Below are positions 51,150 to 63,793 of a stretch of DNA of 64,000 bases, piece by piece. The translations under genes were made by a program, and so were the position numbers. How positions within the stretch are numbered: position 1 is the first letter of the stretch; each line of letters opens with the position of its first letter. A model generated the notes under the pieces. That model saw nothing but the letters and a program-made list of their open reading frames with translations. It did not search any database and had not been told where the DNA came from. This stretch comes from Tolypeutes matacus (taxonomy: Eukaryota; Chordata; Mammalia; Cingulata; Chlamyphoridae). The DNA lies in assembly GCA_026826555.1 (NCBI GenBank), contig JAKSZT010053887.1, forward strand, positions 61,714,720 through 61,778,719, written 5' to 3'.

Positions 51150-51960
51150 GAATATTTATTGAGTTATATTATATGTCAAGCACTGTCCTTGCCTTTAAGC
51201 ATTAGCAATTGTCCTCATAAATTTTATACTTTGGTGTGAAAGCTAGACATTGAACTAGTGAAGTCAACTGTGATGACTGTTGCAAAATAGGAATAATAGT
51301 GTGCCATGGGAGAAAACGTTCATCAGGGAAAACTTCTCCGAAGAAATGATTCTTACATAGAAATATGAAGTCCAAGAATGGTGGAGCAAAGTGTTCTAGA
51401 TAGAGGAAAGAGAAAGTTAAAAGGTCTTGAGGGGCTAGAAATGTATCATATTCCCATCTCTGAAAGAAAAGGGAATGTCTGGAGCCTAGAGAGCAAGGAG
51501 CAAAGTGGAATATGATGAGGCCAGAGAGGTTGGCAAGACCCAGAATGTGTGGGATCTTGAAGGATACTGGATTTTAAACTTAAAGCTTGATGATTCTTGC
51601 TTTAAACAGACAGATGACATGACCACAAGTGGTTGGAAAAGATCACTTTCTCTACAGTATGAAGAATGGGGTTAGCATGACCTTAGGAAGCCAATTAACA
51701 TTTGAAGAATTTCAGGTGAGAGCTGATGGTCAGTGACTTGGGCTAAAGCAGTGTCAGTAAAGATGGAAAAAGTTTATAGTACAATGTATTATTTAGGAGT
51801 TAAATTGACAGGATCCATTGGTTGAATGGTTATAAGGAGTCAAGGAAAAGACAAAGTCAAGTATAACTTCCAGATTGTGGGCTAGAGCAGTGGTTTGGAT
51901 GGTGGGCACATATACCAAGATGGGAAACACTAGACTGGTCAATGGCAGTGTGGTCAGTCA
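51150..51960 (+). repeat. Ancient interspersed repeat, family not assigned
   Basis: The longest copy of the unnamed old family in this window: TTATTGAGTTATATTATATG, GTCAAGCACTGTCCTTGCC, 'GTTCTAGATAGAGGAAAGAGAAAG', 'ACATGACCACAAGTGGTTGG' and the 'GTCAAGTATAACTTCCAGATTGTGGG' tail. Confidence 0.45.
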
Positions 51961-54900
51961 CTAATTGGTGGGATCTGAGAACCTGCAAAAAATTTTCCCC
52001 AAATCTGCTATTCATGTTGAAATTTGTAGAATCAAAATCTAAAAGTTAGAAGACTTTCATAGATAACATCCTTTTCAATGCATCTACTCTTACAACAATG
52101 ATGGGAGACTATTATTCATTCTCTGCTTGAACTCTTCCACCAGGAGGGAGCTCACAGTTATGTTCTAGAGAAACTAGTCACTTACACCACCAGACTCCCT
52201 TCTAAAAGAATCTTTCCTTTATCTTAGAATTTAGCTGAAGCTCTTGAACATGTTAACTGATATACCCAACCCCATTAGCACAACAGATTGGAATAGGTAT
52301 GGACAACTAGACTCCACAGGAATGAACAAAATCCTTTTGGAAGAATTTGAACTACAAGTCCCAGAAAGGAAGGGAGATGATGCTGCATCTTGGGCTGGTA
52401 ATGGGATATAGAAGTGGTAATAGACATTTGTTATAATGGCAAGCCAGAGCCACATGCCGCTGAAATTATGTAGGAGAGCTGAAATCAAAAATGCCAAGGG
52501 GAAAAACCAATCTGCAGAGATAATACTGTAACCTCCCGTGACCAGTGAGGATGATGAAAATGTAGCAAAGAAAAAAAAAATTCTAATGATTGGCTGTAGA
52601 TCCACTGATCTCTGCAATCAGAACCCATAACCTGGTATACCACCCTTGATATATCATCTTAAAATATTTGATCCTCATCAGCTCCTTGGAGGGGAGAGTC
52701 AATGATGGATTGTTAAATTTTATTGTTTTTGTGGGGGAAGAGAGGGAAACTGAGAAGCAGATGTGAGAAGGCTTTTTCCATAGTTATAGATGACTTTGGG
52801 AGCAGAGCCAGGAATAGACATCCCTTCCTCATACATAGTGCAATTTCCAGCCATGCTGAGCCCTGCCAATTGCAAACTCATCTGGTGTGTTCTGGCAATC
52901 TGTCTGTGTGCAGTAAGAGATCATATCCCACACTTTTGCAGTAAGGCATTAGCTTCTGCATATGGGAAACGTTACTCTTGGTGGCAGAACGGCTACCAAA
53001 TGCACTGAAGCTAAAGAAGACATAGGGTTTTCTTACTGTCTCTCTCTGGGTCAGATTTGCCTAGGGAGAGAAGTGCTTTGTTAAAATAAGAAATGTAAGT
53101 AAGATGTCTTCTTACTTATACTCTCTCAGGTCTGTCTTAAGAGACAGTTTCTGGAGCTGCAGGTTTCATTTAGCTTTCATAAAGTTACAATGCTTAATCT
53201 CAGTAGGGTTATCAGTCTTGTCATGTATTATAAACCCTCCAATCAAAGCAGTGGGAAACAGTGTTTCTATTTAATACCCGGAGAAATGGTGGAAGTCAGC
53301 GATTGATACCAACACAATGATGGGAAAAAGTGTCCAGAGGTGCTACTCACATAATCTCATTTTACAACATCTTGAAATTTCAATTGAAAGGACTCCACTA
53401 ACAATACCATTACACACTACTGATTATTGTTCTCAAATGTTCCTAAAGTTCTAAAAACATATTTTAACAATAAAAATGCTCTATAAATACATCCTAACAA
53501 TGTACGTAACTGTATTTTTTTTCCTTTAAAAACAAAAGCGCACTGTGTTAGTCACAAGGCATATAATTTTACTAAAGCAATTTATTGGCTAAAAAAGCAT
53601 TATCAGCCTTTAAATTATTATATAAATAAAAATAAATGGGTATTTCTTGGTCTTGAAAACTATTTCCAAGTAATTTAGAAAAGGTGGAGAATATTGTACC
53701 TTGGATTATCTTTATTTTTAGTACATGATTCTTATTGGGAGGTATATTTTGGTTATCATGAACCCTATGTCATATGCAAAGGCATTTGAGAAGAAAGTGC
53801 AAAATTCCCCTGCATAAGCATATGTAGTTTTCACAATTCCTGCTATAAATGAGTCTATGGTTCTCGATGTTATCTTTTGCCATTGAGACTTTTGAAATAA
53901 GGATATTTTTCAAACCGCTTAAAATTGTAGGAAGTTACTACTATATCCTGTCTGAAATACAAACAAACAAACAGCTGAGAGTAACACATGCAAAGTACAT
54001 GCCAGATCTGGAAAAAGATTTCAAATTAGTTTTGAAAAATGTATTGCACACTTCCTGTTTGTGGTTATACCATGGAATTAGGGGCACTACATACCAGTCT
54101 ACATTATCAAGAACAATTACTAATATTGTTTTCCTAAAAATTACATTATTTCATTCTGTAATGGAAAGTACTAACAAATAAATAATTTTGACTTAAGAAT
54201 AACTATACTAAAATGCCTAATACTATTAATTTTTTAGTTTATTAAGTCAATTTTAAAATATTTATACTTTCTTGACAACACTGAACTAAAAAGTTAAGAA
54301 CATTCTGTATCTTTTTAAAAATTCATAGTTATATTGAAATATATTTTCCATGTGTCATAAAGAATTCCTTAAAATTTGCTGCAACTTAAGAATTTAATGC
54401 AAATTAAAACACTGGTTCAACAATAGCAAATATTAAAATAAAATCTATATATTTAATTTTAATAATGTCCTAAAGGCTTTTATATTATTGCTTCTGCTAT
54501 TGAGGAAGCTAGTATGTTATTCTTAAAATATATACAGAATTTTTTTTCATAGCTGGACTATCAGGAAAAATTTCCAAAATCTGTTTTCTACTAAGAAATT
54601 ACAATATGATCAGTTTACATTTTATTTAAATAGTTTTGAAAATGATTATTTTAGGCTATATTCTTAAATGGAAATTTTATGTATTCAGTCAGATTTGTTT
54701 ACAGTTTTTATAAACAACATTTATTGTAGAATGCAAGAATCATCAGAAGAGAAAGTTCTAACTCTCTCAAACATAGTAAAATGATCAAACGTTTGGAATA
54801 GAAGCAAATTGTAAAAATGTGTCTTAACTGAGACGCTTTGCCCTTGTGTTTGATGATTCTGCCATAAACCTCAAGTTTATTTTCAAAAATTGACCTCTTT

Positions 54901-55348
54901 AATGTGAGAAAGCTGATGGAGAAAGAATTCCACTTATGAGTTTTCCACTAGACACAATAAAACTCCATCATAGCACCTTGTGTTTTTGGCATGTACGTTT
55001 GAGCCCCACAGTTGAATGTTGCCAGATTATATTTTGAAATATAGGTTGTGTCTATAAGACACAAATCGTCTGTTTGGCCCTAGATGGCCCATTTGAGTTG
55101 AGTAGTGAGAAGGCCAAAACTTAAATGGGACATAAAGAAAGTTATGAAGGAAAAAAAGCAAGAGAACAGAAGAGAAAGGTAAAAGGACAAGAGTAAAAAG
55201 AGAAAGCAAAGGAAGCTAAGCTTGATTTAGAAAAACATATTCCATAACATGGTGATGCCTAATGATATTGCCTTGCCTCCCAGATACCAAGATATCTGAT
55301 CTACAGTGAAGACCCTACATGATCAAGCTTGTTGGAAATATTTGACAA
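51961..55348. other. Intergenic, no element or gene recognised
   Basis: I see only scattered short frames without known domains, and AT-rich sequence (54180-54700). There is no convincing exon or repeat consensus. Confidence 0.5.
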
Positions 55349-55711
55349 TTGATTCCTTTTCTCATTTTTTCTTTGGATAGTGATATTTCAATACCTTTTT
55401 CTTTGCTGAAGATTTTCACTGATATCAGTAAAGAACACTCTTCTAAACCAGATGCTTGGATATTTAAAGACACATACTGGAGAAAAGCTTTCGGTACCTT
55501 GACAACACTGACGTTTTATGTGGGTGGAGAAACGTTTTGGAGAGCTGGATCAGCCTTGATGACTCTCAATTACATAAAAGCTGGAGACTTTTTTCCAGCA
55601 AAATTATTCTTTACTCTTTTCCATTATATTTGCAAATACCCAAACTCTCGTTTTATATTGGTTTATGTTAAAACTCTAATAGACTATGCACTCACTTTAT
55701 TGAACAACTGA
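55349..55711 (+). other. Unassigned 120-codon open frame, possibly a zinc-finger relic
   Basis: An uninterrupted frame in AT-rich flank, followed by AATAAA at 55723-55728. Inside, the DNA word CATACTGGAGAAAAGCTTTC resembles the zinc-finger linker codons for HTGEKP. The stretch GGETFWRAGSALMT has the F...L spacing of a C2H2 finger without its Cys and His residues. There is no upstream exon signal or start context I can defend. A degraded zinc-finger retrocopy, or chance, are both possible. Confidence 0.2.
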
Positions 55712-56449
55712 GTTAATTTAGAAAATAAAAACATTTATGAACAACGCTATTTCCTTCAATGGGTGTCTCATGTGGAATTCAGTCTTGCATGTGCTTTATC
55801 TTTGTCAAGACAACAGATTAAAACCAGTGTTGTAAGCAGCAAGAGCAGAGGAGAGTTAAAAAGTAAGGAATTTTAAATAATTCATGGATGTGCATGGAAA
55901 TAATGTTTCAAAACTGAAGTCAGCAGCTGCTGCCAGAAAAAAAATTTTTTTTTTTAAAGGAGCCACATTCAACAACAGTCATATTATTTCAGGTTAGCTC
56001 ACACCATTGTGTGCATTTACAATGCAACGTTTGCATGCTTCCACTGGTTTTGAAAAGAAAATTAAGAAGACAAAACACATAAACACAGCAAATATAAGGG
56101 ATCCTTTCTAGTTCTCATAGTCAGTATGGCTCTGCAGTAAAAAACTCTGCTCTACTTGCAGAATCTACTCTCAAATATGATTCTATATTTTAAAAAGTAA
56201 ATCTAGACCTTGTGTCATAGGCTAGAGAGTCACCCACTCACAAAATAAGTATAAAAACAAGACAAGTTATTGTTTCCTGTTTTGTTTTTTTTTTTCTTTT
56301 ATGTGTATTTCACAAAAGCCCCTTATCCTGATTTAAGGTCATTGGAGACGGCTGGCAATAAATGTAAAACTAGTCATCATCCAGGGAGGTCATTCACAAT
56401 TCCAAAATTAAGTAATTGTGTATAAGCAAATTATTTTTTATTCTTTTTT

Positions 56450-56537
56450 TTTTTTAAAGAGGTATCAGGAATTGAATCCAGGCCCTCATATATGTAAAGC
56501 TCATGCTCAACCACTGGGTTATACCCACTCCATACTT
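56450..56537 (-). repeat. Degraded DAS-type SINE
   Basis: Reverse SINE: a T-run and AAAGAGGTATCAGGAATTGAATCC, the complement of box B and the TACCTC tail. CTCAACCACTGGGTTATACCC at the other end is the complement of the box A region. Diverged, so older than the copy at 19889. Confidence 0.75.
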
Positions 56538-59500
56538 TTTATTCTTAATCTCTAGGTGAGAAGCGTGAATGTAGTGATGGAAAAGGAAAGTAATAAAGGC
56601 TGTACTAAGATAAACATTTAAGTAAAACAAGATATTCTTCAAGATCTTATTTGGAAATGAGACAGCTGATAATATTATAAGTGGAACTATTTGTATCTTC
56701 AATTTATTTAAATTGGTTTTATTCCAGCCCCTTTTCATGACAGAAACTCCTGTTCTAGCTCCCTGTTTAGAAAAAAAGTAATATTTAGAAATGTATTTGC
56801 CATTGGACTTAAGGTATTAGAAGAATCTAAAGTATGCTAACATTTCAAATAATGGATCTTTATGTGCTAAATACTTTATATAAATAACTCTGTAATATCA
56901 TGGATTTAAAAATCTATAATCCATTCTTGACAATAACTTTTATATTAATATTTTAAAGTTATTTATAGTAAAGAATTTTTGAGTGATGGTGATGATCTTG
57001 TAATTAACTGGTATAAAACCAATTGATCATCTTTCACATTCAGGAAAGACCTACCTTCTTATCTTAAATAATTCAGTGAAAATTTCCAAATATGTTTGTC
57101 AATCTATCTTGCTATCCAAGAATGTCTGAACATCTTTAATTCCTGAGGTTATTAATAATATATTTTGAGGATTTTTCAAGGTACTGAGAAGACTGAAGTA
57201 ATTTATATTGTTGAGTGTTAAAATGTTTTATACTATTTTAATTAGCAATTACTTCTAGTTAGATTTGAGATAGATTTCTTAATTCAGATCGCTAGTTGAC
57301 TGTGGAATATTGGTTTTATTTTAGCCTGAATCTATGTTTACTCATAAGATTTCAAATGAGCAGTAATTGAGTCAAGACTGACTTATTAAATGCACATCTG
57401 AAATTACAATTTTATTTTTTTCATTTTTTTTCCTTTTAATTATCAAAGTATTTTTCCTGCTTTTACTTAATATTAATTCTTATACTCAGAAAGAATCTCT
57501 GTGAAGTTGATTCAAATCAAAGTCAAATATTTCATCCGGTCTGTGACCTCCATTAATCCATTATTAATTCATTAATTTAAAACCATGTCCCCCAAATCCC
57601 CTGTGAATTGCAATTTACAGACAAAAGACATAATATACCACATGACTTGGCAGTAGATGCATGGTGAGTGGGGGGATGTGGATTTCATCCTGACTTTATT
57701 GAGCACTTTGCCATACCACTTTCACCATCTTGTTATTGACTTACTCGCCTGTGATTGGTCTATTTAGACAATATGTGCACAGAGCAGATGAACTACTTTT
57801 CCTTCTTTTTTGGGTGCATTTTCTATCATATGGGAACACTCACTTCCATTTGCATTTAAGTCAGGTAAAACAAGAAGATTTCATCTCCTTTCTTTGTTTT
57901 TATTTACCTCTGGTCGCTACCTGGTGAGATCTGTCAAGAACCTGCGAGATCTCATCCAGGACTGGAAAGAATGAGTGCTGTGGTCAATTAGAGATGTCTC
58001 TCTTGGGCACAAAAGGAAAACTCGGCCATTCCAGAAGTTCAGCAATTGACCAACTATGTCTGGCTGAAAATTTTAAAAAATTCTGAGTTATTTATATGCA
58101 AATTTCAACTTATCTTTGACTTGAGCTGAGAAAATAAATATATATAAGTAAACTTTAAGGGCTTTAAAAGTCAGAAATCAACAATAGAATGAGTCCTTAC
58201 TTGGGCAGGGGTTGATTTATGTTTGCCTTAAATTAAGCAGAAAAAATAATGAATGTTCATCTTGCTTTTAGCACCTTTTAAAAATTGGTTGACATTTGCT
58301 CATAACTTCAGCCTGGATTCAGCTCTTTGCAATGAATCTGCGTTCTGAATTTGGGTTGCAGGTTACTATAGACAGATGAGCAGTGGCATACTAAAAGAAA
58401 TGATTTCTCAAATAATTGGCTTCAAAATCACCATTTATTGGTCATAAAATAAATTTTAAGGCAATTCAGGGTAAGATTTACATATTCTATAAACTAGTTA
58501 TGATTGGGCACCTTATTCAGAGAGACTGAAGAGTTTTTCAAGTTTATTTTTCTTTCTCATAGGGTTCAAATGGAGGAAATACGATTTTCTCAGTCACTGA
58601 AGCAAAGACTTACCTACTTTATTTACAAGGTGAGACCTCAGGAATCACCCAGATATTCTGATTATATTTACTGGGCAGAAATATTTTCCACTCCAAGTCT
58701 GATTGGCCTTGAACTTATGTATTCATTTTTACTTGCCACATAGCTAATAAATAGTCATTGTAGTCATTTTTTTAATAAATTCTACTTTTAAATTGTATTC
58801 ATGAAGCAAGGAAGCAAAAAGCCCCTTTGGCACAAAGGAATATATAAATTTTGAAGATATTTTTTAAATCCTCTCACATGTATACATCATTATTTCTCCT
58901 CAATAGCATAGGCACAGATACAACAAACCACAAATGTGTCTGATTATTGGACCATCATTTTCACTCATACAAAATAAAGTAATTTGGTTTTATTATTTAC
59001 ATGATTCTTAAAATATGCAGCCACTGACCACACAAATAAACATGTGCTTTTGGATCAGTATGAAACCTGGTGTTTATGAAGAGGGTTCTTTGTATTTTTA
59101 ACAATACTTGGCATATTTAAGCCAAGCTCTTCACTGAAACATGGAGCCTGGATAATTGTGTGTTCGTGATCTACGCTGGGCAAGGGCCCCAACCTCTGCT
59201 CTTCTGACAGAAATGAGTACAGAAATCTGTAACTGAAGTTTGGCATTTTCTTTGTATGATTAGGTCAGTTGGTAAGTCTCCACTCTGCAGTTCTTAGAAG
59301 TCCAGATTTCCTGTTATAAAGCAATGTGGTTCTGATTAGAACACTGTACCTGTGTTCTGCTTACAGTTCTACTTCTCATTTCCCATGTTAACATAAGCTA
59401 TTGACACTTACCTATCTTTCTCTTCCTTGTCTGTAGGGAAAGGGAAGGAAGAATAAATATTATCCATCTTCCAAGTAATGGCACAATGCTCTTAAGTTGG

Positions 59501-59719
59501 AGAAGAGAATCAAAACAAAGAGAACTAAAACTAAATTGTTTTTCTAGTCCAGCACTGTAGTTCATCTGCTTTGGTGCTTTAATTCTGACAGTTATCACCA
59601 AGGTCAGTGTATCAGACAATATGATTATCCTTCAAAAGAACCTTGTCCGAGACTTCTAGATGTACCATAAAAAACTCCTATCTCATTCATTATCTCATGA
59701 TGAATCCAGTCCATGGCAG
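56538..59719. other. Intergenic, no element or gene recognised
   Basis: AT-rich with short unsupported frames. The stretch at 57549-57582 carries clustered TAAT-type words (CATTAATTTAAAACC) but I can draw no regulatory conclusion from it. Confidence 0.5.
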
Positions 59720-61250
59720 CATTCCTCACATACCTGACCAATATGGTAGCTGTCTTACTCACTTTGCTGCTTTTATTCTTGACCTCTTATAATCTGTTCC
59801 TCACAGCTTGAATTTTCTTTCAAAAATGAATGTAAAGGAGTTCTTCCATTGTAAGAATAATAATGTCTATAGTAGAATAATAATGAGTCTACTTTAGTCC
59901 CTTGTTCATTTCCCAATCTTGAAGATTTGGGGATGGTGATGCCCAACTCTGCTTCTAATTGAGATGGGGCTTCGATCCCATGGGGCAGATGGATGGAACT
60001 ATTTTGCTTGCAGTTGTAGACACTCTCTATTCCTTGGGATGGGCATTAACCATCATCATCTCCATGTTAGTTGTCCTGGGTGTCCAATGAACTGGACAGT
60101 AGGTGTTGCAACTCTGCTGAAATTCAGCGCTCAACTGGCACATGGACAGACCAAAGATTTAAGTCTCTGGGACATGTATTTATCATGTATAGTACTTATT
60201 ATAGGTTCAAATAAAAGGAGCAGAAGAGCCAGGTATACAGAACCTATAAATGAGTTTAACTCTGTTACACTGGGAAGCATAAATTCCAAAGTAAGGCCCA
60301 CTGACAGGGTGCTGAATTCCTAAGCTCTTATTGATATAAAGGCAGTGGCCACCAGAGGTTCTGAGGAATGGGAGAGGGAAGAATAGGTGAATATGGGGGC
60401 ATTTTGGGGACATTGGAGTTGTCTTGTATTACATTGCAGTGACAGATACAGGCCTTTGTATATTTTGTCATAACCTACAAAATTGTGCAAGATAGAGTAT
60501 AAACTATAATGTAAACTGTAGTCTGTTGTTAGCAGCAATGCTTCAATATGTATTCATCTATTGTAACAAATGTACCACACTAATGAAGGATGTTGTTAAC
60601 GTGGGAAAGTGTGGAAGGGGGAGGGAGGAGGACATATGGGAATCCCTTATATTTTTTTATGTAACATTTATGTAACATAAAACTTCTTTAAAAATAAGAA
60701 AATTAATTAAAAAATGAATGTAAAGGAGATCATACCTCTCCGGCTAGACTCTTCCAATGGTTTCTTAAAGTACTCTGATCAATACCCAAACTCTTAGCTG
60801 TGACATCAAAAGCCTGACATGACATGGGCTGTGCCATTTCTCTGATCTCCTCTCCTATCACTCTCCTCCTCTTTGTGTAATATATTCCATCCACAGTGGT
60901 CTTCATCGAGGTCCTGCCTTCAAGCCTTTGAACTGGCTACCGTTCCTTCTTCTTGAGAGATTCTTTCTGCCTCACTGCACACTGACTTCTTCTCATTTGT
61001 CCTTTGGGTCCCAACTGGCCAGTCAGGTCACCTCCTCAGAGAGCTCCTTCTTGGTTTACTTTATCTAGAGAAATATTATCTTATTTTATTTCCTTCATAA
61101 ATAGTTGTCTTAATGGTTTGCTTGTTTCTCTCTTGTCTTCCTGTATGAGGATGTGTGCTCCCTGAGGGAAGGGATTTTGTCTATCTCATTCACAGTGGGC
61201 CACTGTCTGGCCTGGAATAGCCACTCAGTATCTTTTTTGTTGGATGAACA
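59720..61250 (+). repeat. L2 LINE split by an L1 insertion
   Basis: L2 sequence before 59840 (CTTGACCTCTTATAATCTGT) resumes at 60729 with 'CTAGACTCTTCCAATGGTTTCTTAAAGT'. It runs to 'GGAATAGCCACTCAGTATCTTTTTTGTTGGATGAAC' near 61250. The two parts are contiguous when the L1 at 59841-60709 is removed. Confidence 0.8.
59841..60709 (+). mobile_element. 5'-truncated L1 with perfect 19-bp target duplication
   Basis: Only the 3' untranslated region is present, including AACCTACAAAATTGTGCAAG and 'TAACAAATGTACCACACTAATGAAGGATGTTG', with an A-rich end. AAAAATGAATGTAAAGGAG flanks both sides exactly (59822-59840 and 60710-60728). The perfect duplication suggests a fairly recent insertion. Confidence 0.85.
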
Positions 61251-61993
61251 GATGCGTAACCAAAAAATCAAAGCCTACTAAAGAGGAAAAGCTCAGGACT
61301 GGTTTTAGGATCTCAATCTTATTCTACTAATGCAGGGTCCCTTCAATTTCTTCCTCTACTGTCTACAGTTTCCTAAATTAGTGCCAGACCGCTATACTCA
61401 TTTAATTTCTATTAATGCCCCTAAGAGAACAGAACACATATTAAGTGCTGGGTGAATGTTAGCAGAATCAGAATACGACATTTTATTTTAATTAAGTAGA
61501 GCGACCTCTTATTCACTATATAACTTATTAATTCCACTCCAAAAGCCAAGTTTCTAAACATAACAAGAGAAAAGTTACTATTAACGTTCCCCCATTTAAT
61601 GCCACTAACTGACATTGAAGGCTAAGCAAACTGAAGGATAAAAGTAATACTTGGAGTTTTTAATAGGATCATCTTTCAAGGAATTTTTCCGTGTTACTAT
61701 GCCTGTTTGTGTGGACATTCTTACATCCCACTTTTCAGATGGGATTAAGGATCAATGGCTCCCTTGAAGCCCTTGGAGCTGGCAGTAAAGAAAGAACCCT
61801 GGGTTTCGAACACCCCATGCCACCCACAGTGCTTCTCTCCTCATCATCTCATCTCTACTTTCCTGCCTATTTGCTGTTTGAATGTCTTTGTTCTGTTTTC
61901 TCTTGGATGTTTTTAAAGTGCAAACTTATTTTCTCATTTTCAAATTATTGTTTAAAACAATATGTTGAAAATATGCAGAAACAAAAGATCCTG

Positions 61994-63793
61994 GTGGAGG
62001 AGATAGCAAGATGGCGTTAGTGTAGGAGGGCGCACACTGCAAGCTCCCAGAGCAAGGCGGATTGGGGACGGGGTCCTGCCCGGGGGTCTGTGCTGTGCAC
62101 GCGTGGAGTGAGAGGCTTGGGACATCTATCTGCGCGGATCAGCGGCGTGGACCGAACGGTGGAGATTCGTGAGTTTTGAGGCTGCCGGTGGTGGTTGGCA
62201 CAGGCGGCTGAGCCCCGCGGTTAGGGAAAAAAAAATAAAACGGCCATTTTGAGCCACGGGCGGGGTGAAAAAGTTTTATTTTCTGGGGATCTGGCTGCCT
62301 GGCGCCCCTTGGACCTTGTGTGAACAGAGCAAACGAGCTAATCAGCACCCAGTGAACCGGAGGGGGGATTTTGGTCGGGCAACGCAGCTGATTTCCCTAG
62401 CCACCCAGGGATAAGACCCGGGCCGCTGTGGAGCCAGGAGGAAGGGACACTTCCCAAAAAAGGGAGGGTTCGGTTGGAAGACAGGGAAGGGTATTTTATA
62501 TTTTTAGACATTGATCTGGCTGCCTGCACTGCCCCATAGCTTTGGGGAGCAGATAAGCCGACCTGAAGCAGCATCAGGCTGAGAGCAGACGCGAATCTGC
62601 ACTCAAACTGATTTACTGAGCAGCCCAGTGACACTGGAGCTCGGCGCCAGAAGGGGCAGAATCCGCCGTCTTTAGCACTCCTCACTGACTAACATCAGAG
62701 CTTCAGCTAACCTGGGGAGTCCGGAAAGTGGGATGCGCTTGATTAATTTCCACGGGCCCAGCTAGGGTCCCTTCTGTAAGGGGGTTGGTCTAGAGGAGGA
62801 ATTATTTTGGGTCCTGCATTTGGCTAAATAAAAAAAAAAAAAAAAAGTGAGGTCACCTCAACAAATGAAAAATAAATTCTTTTTAATTTAGTTTAATAGC
62901 TAAAAGCTGCTTCAGGACCTACATACAGAGCCCTGTGGGGAAATTCATTGATAAACACAAGTAGGCAGGAAGGATCCACGTGGACCCTAGGGGAATCATT
63001 GACCCCCCTTAGCTATGTTTGACTGCTTGCCTGTGTGGATCTTTGGTTTCTCTCTGTTACTTTCTGGTCTATTGCTATTATTCCCGTTTTCCTCCCCCCT
63101 TCCTTTTTCCTTCTATTTTTTTTTAAATAGGTGCTGCCAGCTGGTCGCTTATTCGCTGGGCTTCTTATTCAGTAATTTCCCACTCGCTGTATATATTGAT
63201 TCTGTATTACAAACTATCGCTTATCCTTCCTGCATCTTTCTGCCTTCTGTTTTCTGTTGTGGCTCTTAGAGACAACATTTTTTCATAGGCCCACAACTTA
63301 AGGGTGTCAATTTCTATCCCAACTATTTTGTTTTCTTCTTCTTCTTTTTTCTTTTTTTTTTTTTTTTATTAGTATTAACTTTTTCCTTTCAGACCTTTCT
63401 CTACTATTTCTCTCCCTCCTCATAATTCTAGCCTTCTAAATCACTATATATATATATTCCACCATTTGTTTTCCCAGTCCATTGTAGGAACTCCATATTT
63501 TTTCCTAGTACTCTACACTGCCTACTCAAGTTAAATATTCATCTCATTAAGTCTCATTTTGCCCCTCTTCTAACTTTTATCAATATTTCTATTATCCTTC
63601 TGCCTTCCTTACATCTTTTGATTCCTCTGGCCCTAACCTTTTGCCTTCAACGGAACATAGAAAGAAGCAAGGAAATAAAATAAGAAGAAAAACTGCCAAA
63701 GAGAAAACTTAACTCACACGCAGAACCAACAGCTAAATAAAATTCTAGAGCATAGAGAAAAGCTAATCAACTGAACAAACCCATCAAGATAAT
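61994..63793 (+). mobile_element. L1 5' UTR of a probable full-length element running off the right edge
   Basis: It starts GTGGAGGAGATAGCAAGATG. The first 800 bp are strikingly GC- and CpG-rich compared with the surrounding DNA, as in L1 internal promoters, followed by an AT-rich second half with T-runs. It is about 1.8 kb long and leads directly to an ORF1 start. Frames read within it on the minus strand (62139-62685) are artefacts of the GC-rich promoter. Confidence 0.85.
62007..62016 (+). promoter_or_regulatory. YY1-type site at the L1 start
   Basis: CAAGATGGCG is the complement of the YY1 motif CGCCATCTTG and lies 14-23 bp from the presumed L1 start. In human L1 a YY1 site at this distance sets correct initiation. 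A second GGCCATTTT word lies near 62241. Confidence 0.65.

Noticed and set aside
62139..62685. Minus-strand frames in GC-rich DNA as a CpG-island gene
   Set aside because: The sequence is the L1 5' UTR on +. GC richness lowers stop frequency and creates spurious frames.
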